Shown: in pieces, positions 61,513 to 64,000 of the stretch
Position numbering within the stretch: position 1 is the first letter of the stretch
Layout of the letters: each line of letters begins with the position of its first letter
Assembly: GCA_964486335.1 (NCBI GenBank)
Contig: CAZAMB010000002.1
Coordinates: 62,001 to 126,000 of the forward strand
Source of the DNA: CAZAMB01 sp964486335
GTDB taxonomy: Bacteria > Planctomycetota > Phycisphaerae > UBA1845
Reading direction: 5' to 3'
Length of the DNA stretch: 64,000 bases
Made by a program: the position numbers and the translations under genes
The notes under the pieces: generated by a model
Seen by the model: only the letters and a program-made list of their open reading frames with translations
Database searches by the model: none
What the model was told of the DNA's origin: nothing

Positions 61513-62814
61513 CTAGAACCGCTGCCGCGTCGCCTGCCCCACCTTCTGCAGGGCTTCCGCGTACGCGGCAATGCGCGGCGGAATCCGACCTTCCACGCAC
61601 CGACGGTGAACCGACTGCCACGCGCGCTGCATCCGCGCCTCGAGTTCCTGATTCACCTTGTCTACGCTCCAATGGAATTGTTGCAGATTCTGCACCCACT
61701 CAAAGTACGACACCGTCACGCCGCCCGCATTGGCGAGAATATCCGGAATCACTGTCACGTTCCGACTTCGCAACGCTTCATCCGCTTTCGGCGTGATCGG
61801 CGAATTGGCCGCCTCGATGATCAACTTCGCCTTCACATTCGCTACGTTCTTTTCCGTGATCGCGCCGCCCAGCGCCGCGGGAATCAGTACGTCCACGTCG
61901 AGGATCAACAGCTCCTCGTTGTCGATCGCCTTTGCTCCGGCGAATCCGGCCACGCTGCCCGTGCTCCGAACGTGCTCGACCACGCGGGCGATATCCAGAC
62001 CCGCTTCAGCAAAGATGCCGCCGTTCACGTCCGACACAGCGACGATCTTCGCGCCCCGCTCGGCCAAGAGCCGCGCCGTCCACGAGCCGACGTTGCCGAA
62101 CCCCTGAATCGCCACGCGGGCCTTCTTCAAATCGATGCCGTACGCCTTGCACGCCTCCGCCGTGATGATCGTCACGCCCCGACCCGTCGCCTCTTCCCGA
62201 CCGAGCGATCCCCCTAGGTCCACCGGCTTGCCCGTGACGATCGCGGGCGTGTATCCGTGCTTCTTGCCATATTCGTCCATGATCCACGCCATCACCTGCG
62301 CGTTCGTTCCCACGTCCGGCGCGGGGATGTCGCGGTACACGCCCAGCGACATGTCGATCTTCTGCGTGAATCCGCGCGTCAGCCCCTGCAGTTCGCCGCG
62401 GCTCATCCTCGTCGGATCACACGTCACCCCGCCCTTGGCCCCGCCGAACGGAACGTCCACTAGCGCTGTCTTCCACGTCATCAGCGCCGCCAGTGAACGA
62501 ACTTCGTTGAGGTCGACGTGGTGGTGATAGCGAATGCCGCCCTTGTACGGACCGCGCACCCCGTTGTGCTGCACGCGGTATCCGTGGAACATCTCCAGCC
62601 GGCCATCGTCGCGGCGCAACGGAACCTGCACGATCATCTCGCGGTACGGCGTACGAAGCAGAAGCTGAATCTCCGGTTCAAGCTTCATGTGGTCGGCCGC
62701 GATCTGAAACTGTTCGTCGGTGATGCGGTTGAAATCGACGTGCGCGCTCTTCTCGGTCGCTTGCGGCGCGCGGATCGATGGTTTAACGGTGTTTGCGGCG
62801 GCGGTGCTGGGCAT
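61513..62814 (-). CDS. gdhA: Glutamate dehydrogenase (NAD(P)+)
   Basis: 433 residues, cytoplasmic. G-P-Y-K-G-G-I-R-Y-H near residue 88 and the catalytic Lys in G-G-A-K-G-G-V are present, followed by D-I-P-A-P-D-V-G-T-N, and a Rossmann domain with G-F-G-N-V-G-S. Converts 2-oxoglutarate and ammonia to glutamate, or the reverse. A strong SD (AGAGAGGTTAC) precedes ATG 62814. It is not adjacent to other amino-acid genes, but 2-oxoglutarate links it loosely with the OFOR cluster upstream. Confidence 0.94.
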   Translation of the reverse strand: MPSTAAANTVKPSIRAPQATEKSAHVDFNRITDEQFQIAADHMKLEPEIQLLLRTPYREMIVQVPLRRDDGRLEMFHGYRVQHNGVRGPYKGGIRYHHHVDLNEVRSLAALMTWKTALVDVPFGGAKGGVTCDPTRMSRGELQGLTRGFTQKIDMSLGVYRDIPAPDVGTNAQVMAWIMDEYGKKHGYTPAIVTGKPVDLGGSLGREEATGRGVTIITAEACKAYGIDLKKARVAIQGFGNVGSWTARLLAERGAKIVAVSDVNGGIFAEAGLDIARVVEHVRSTGSVAGFAGAKAIDNEELLILDVDVLIPAALGGAITEKNVANVKAKLIIEAANSPITPKADEALRSRNVTVIPDILANAGGVTVSYFEWVQNLQQFHWSVDKVNQELEARMQRAWQSVHRRCVEGRIPPRIAAYAEALQKVGQATRQRF

Positions 62815-62974
62815 CGGAAAAGTAACCTCTCTCTCGGCGAATGGCGTCGGCTCACCACACCCATCGACACGCCTTGCCCGGCAATCAAGCCCGATCAGAG
62901 CGTGCGATAATACCGATCACGCGGTGATTCGCGCTCGACTATTCTTGGTCGTATTCTTGCGATGCGGGAATCGA

Positions 62975-63349
62975 TCAAGATCCGACGACTGTGCCGTCGT
63001 CCGTCGTCCCGATCGCGGCCGGTGGGATCGGTGTTCCGCATTCCGGACAAACGCCGGATAGGTTTCCGGTCAAGTTGTATCCGCATGAAGTACAATGATC
63101 GGGGTCGAAGGCGACGCGTGATCGACCGACGGTTGCGAGAATCCACCTCGTTGCTGCATAGGGAAATCCAAAAATAATCGCGAGCCACGCAGCCAGCCAA
63201 AAATCGCCCGGCAGAAGGGTTACGCCTGTTTGCATCTTGACCGCGGTCAGCAGGGAAAACGTGCCGAATAACGCCAGTAGAAACAACACAAGGTAAACGA
63301 ATGCGCCGACGAAAACCTTGATCGAAATCACCACGATGCTTCGCAACAT
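62975..63349 (-). CDS. Membrane protein with zinc-ribbon tail
   Basis: 124 residues. Two hydrophobic helices (V-F-V-G-A-F-V-Y-L-V-L-F-L-L-A-L-F-G and F-W-L-A-A-W-L-A-I-I-F-G) precede a cytoplasmic C-terminal zinc ribbon C-T-S-C-G-Y-N-L-T-G-N with C-P-E-C-G. This YxLxG ribbon is widespread in planctomycetes. ATG 63349 has GGAG seven bases upstream; an ATG at 63370 is also in frame. Function unknown. Confidence 0.72.
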   Translation of the reverse strand: MLRSIVVISIKVFVGAFVYLVLFLLALFGTFSLLTAVKMQTGVTLLPGDFWLAAWLAIIFGFPYAATRWILATVGRSRVAFDPDHCTSCGYNLTGNLSGVCPECGTPIPPAAIGTTDDGTVVGS

Positions 63350-63488
63350 CGCCGTGCTCCATGCCTCCAATCACTGCTAAGGAGTCTGAAAACAGTCCAT
63401 TCAAAGTCTTCACGGACCATCGACTGTCGCGCGCCGAAGACAATTCGCTGGGAAAGATGAAGGGCTACATTGCAGACTTGCATCGAAC

Positions 63489-63561
63489 GTCCCCGGCAGG
63501 ATTCGAACCTGCAACCTTCGGCTCCGGAAACCGACGCGCTGTCCAATTGTGCCACGGGGAC
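63489..63561 (-). tRNA. tRNA-Arg (anticodon CCG)
   Basis: 73 bases. The acceptor stem GTCCCCG/CGGGGAC pairs perfectly, the anticodon loop TTCCGGA gives anticodon CCG (reads CGG), closed by TCGGT/GCCGA. The T arm GCAGG-TTCGAAT-CCTGC is perfect. CCA is not encoded. Confidence 0.93.
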
Positions 63562-63621
63562 TCGTGCCCTCGAAACTATAGTCGCGTACTCGAAAAGGTC
63601 AACGACGGAGGCTACGGTGTC

Positions 63622-63809
63622 GGGTCCGTGGCACGTTCGGCGGCCGGCGCGCATTGCCCATCCGAACCCCAAGCGCTAGCGCGGGGCGGGCGCACTGCAT
63701 CGACAGGGGTGTTGCCAACTGTCGCCCGTGACGCGATTGCCGCGCCACGGACCGCCCGTCGTTTGCGCTCCGGGTTCGCAATGTTCTTCGCCGAAACGGC
63801 CACGCACCC
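63622..63809. repeat. MITE-like palindromic element, copy 2
   Basis: Outer arms GGGTCCGTGGCACGTTCGGCG (left) and CGCCGAAACGGCCACGCACCC (right) are inverted repeats with a few mismatches, and the inner CATCCGAACCCCAAGCGCTA is almost identical to copy 1 (8390-8540). It is 188 bases, longer in the middle than copy 1. An imperfect 11-base direct repeat, CTACGGTGTCG / CTACGACGTCG, borders it. The right end falls on the stop codon of the last gene. Confidence 0.75.
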
Positions 63810-64000
63810 TACGACGTCGCCATCGGATCGACGGCGCCCGATCGATCAGCCTCGCGAAGCGCTACGACTTCCGGTGTCATGCGCGTTTCAGTCAGCAGCC
63901 GAGCCGTCGACACACTCCCGCGATAGCTCCTGCGCCCGACGTGAAAGCGAATGAGGTTGGCGATCAGAACGGTCACGAACATCTGCGCGAGCGCCGCGAC
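63809..64000 (-). CDS. C-terminal end of a membrane protein, possible ion-channel family (partial)
   Basis: The frame enters from the right edge and ends with TAG at 63809-63811, giving 63 residues. It begins with the end of a hydrophobic helix (A-A-L-A-Q-M-F-V-T-V-L-I-A-N-L-I-R), followed by a basic and then acidic cytoplasmic tail (H-V-G-R-R-S-Y-R, T-R-M-T-P-E-V-V-A-L-R-E). The pattern A-Q-M-F-V-T-V-L-I-A-x-L-I resembles the last helix of small two-helix potassium channels, but too little is present to be sure. Confidence 0.6.
   Translation of the reverse strand, partial: VAALAQMFVTVLIANLIRFHVGRRSYRGSVSTARLLTETRMTPEVVALREADRSGAVDPMATS

Overview
The window looks like a chromosomal segment of a planctomycete (phylum Planctomycetota, perhaps a Phycisphaerae-like lineage; this is inference from gene content, there is no rRNA here). 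Support: GC-rich DNA, secreted proteins ending in IPTL-CTERM sorting tails (PTVSQWG / PTVSEWG, then a hydrophobic helix and Arg-rich end), dockerin-like calcium repeats at several C-termini, DCNxNG repeat proteins, small membrane zinc-ribbon proteins, a TadG-like protein with a large exported domain, and GC-rich palindromic repeats between genes.

Layout. 1-888 is the tail of a sorbosone-dehydrogenase-like secreted protein. 889-2393 is a gene desert that holds an isolated transcription unit (promoter, perfect Shine-Dalgarno, 22-residue lysine-rich ORF, intrinsic terminator) and then several palindromic repeats. 2394-8361 is a polysaccharide locus: UDP-GlcNAc 2-epimerase, UDP-glucose dehydrogenase, UDP-glucuronate 4-epimerase-like SDR, a WbuB-like GT4 and an exosortase-type polysaccharide deacetylase. 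A palindromic MITE-like element (8390-8540) and an S9 peptidase follow. 10899-17036 encodes envelope proteins (TadG-like, FG-GAP/IPTL-CTERM, a polytopic membrane protein, a small exported protein). 17175-26601 mixes a radical SAM protein, a GpsA plus nucleotidyltransferase pair, a GT39-like protein, a QueC-like protein with an altered ATP loop, an O-antigen-ligase/TPR protein and a small kinase. 27629-34258 carries a Cys-rich IPTL-CTERM protein, an Lnt-like membrane protein without its nitrilase domain, a lipoprotein, a ketosynthase-like pseudoenzyme and an RsbU-type phosphatase. 34460-39915 has a DUF5615/DUF433 toxin-antitoxin-like pair, aconitase, a metal-dependent hydrolase and another sorted protein. 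40007-49357 has a four-zinc-ribbon protein, two large secreted proteins, a LolA-like protein and asnS, plus a remnant duplicating the asnS 5' end.

The most unusual region is 49581-59012. Two divergent operons meet at 54305-54705. The minus operon encodes a thiolase-fold protein without the usual nucleophilic Cys, its Zn-ribbon/OB partner, a cupin, and a 2-oxoacid:ferredoxin oxidoreductase (OFOR) alpha and a beta-gamma fusion. The plus operon encodes a second OFOR: a gamma/GltD-flavoprotein/8Fe-ferredoxin fusion, alpha and beta, reminiscent of phenylglyoxylate:NAD+ oxidoreductase. Together they suggest an undescribed CoA-thioester and 2-oxoacid pathway with electron transfer to NAD(P). The substrate cannot be read from the sequence.

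The end holds a CaCA exchanger, a tandem universal stress protein, glutamate dehydrogenase, a zinc-ribbon membrane protein, tRNA-Arg(CCG), a second copy of the palindromic element, and the 3' end of a membrane protein. Coordinates and start codons were judged by eye from ribosome-binding sites and family N-termini; no database search was possible.
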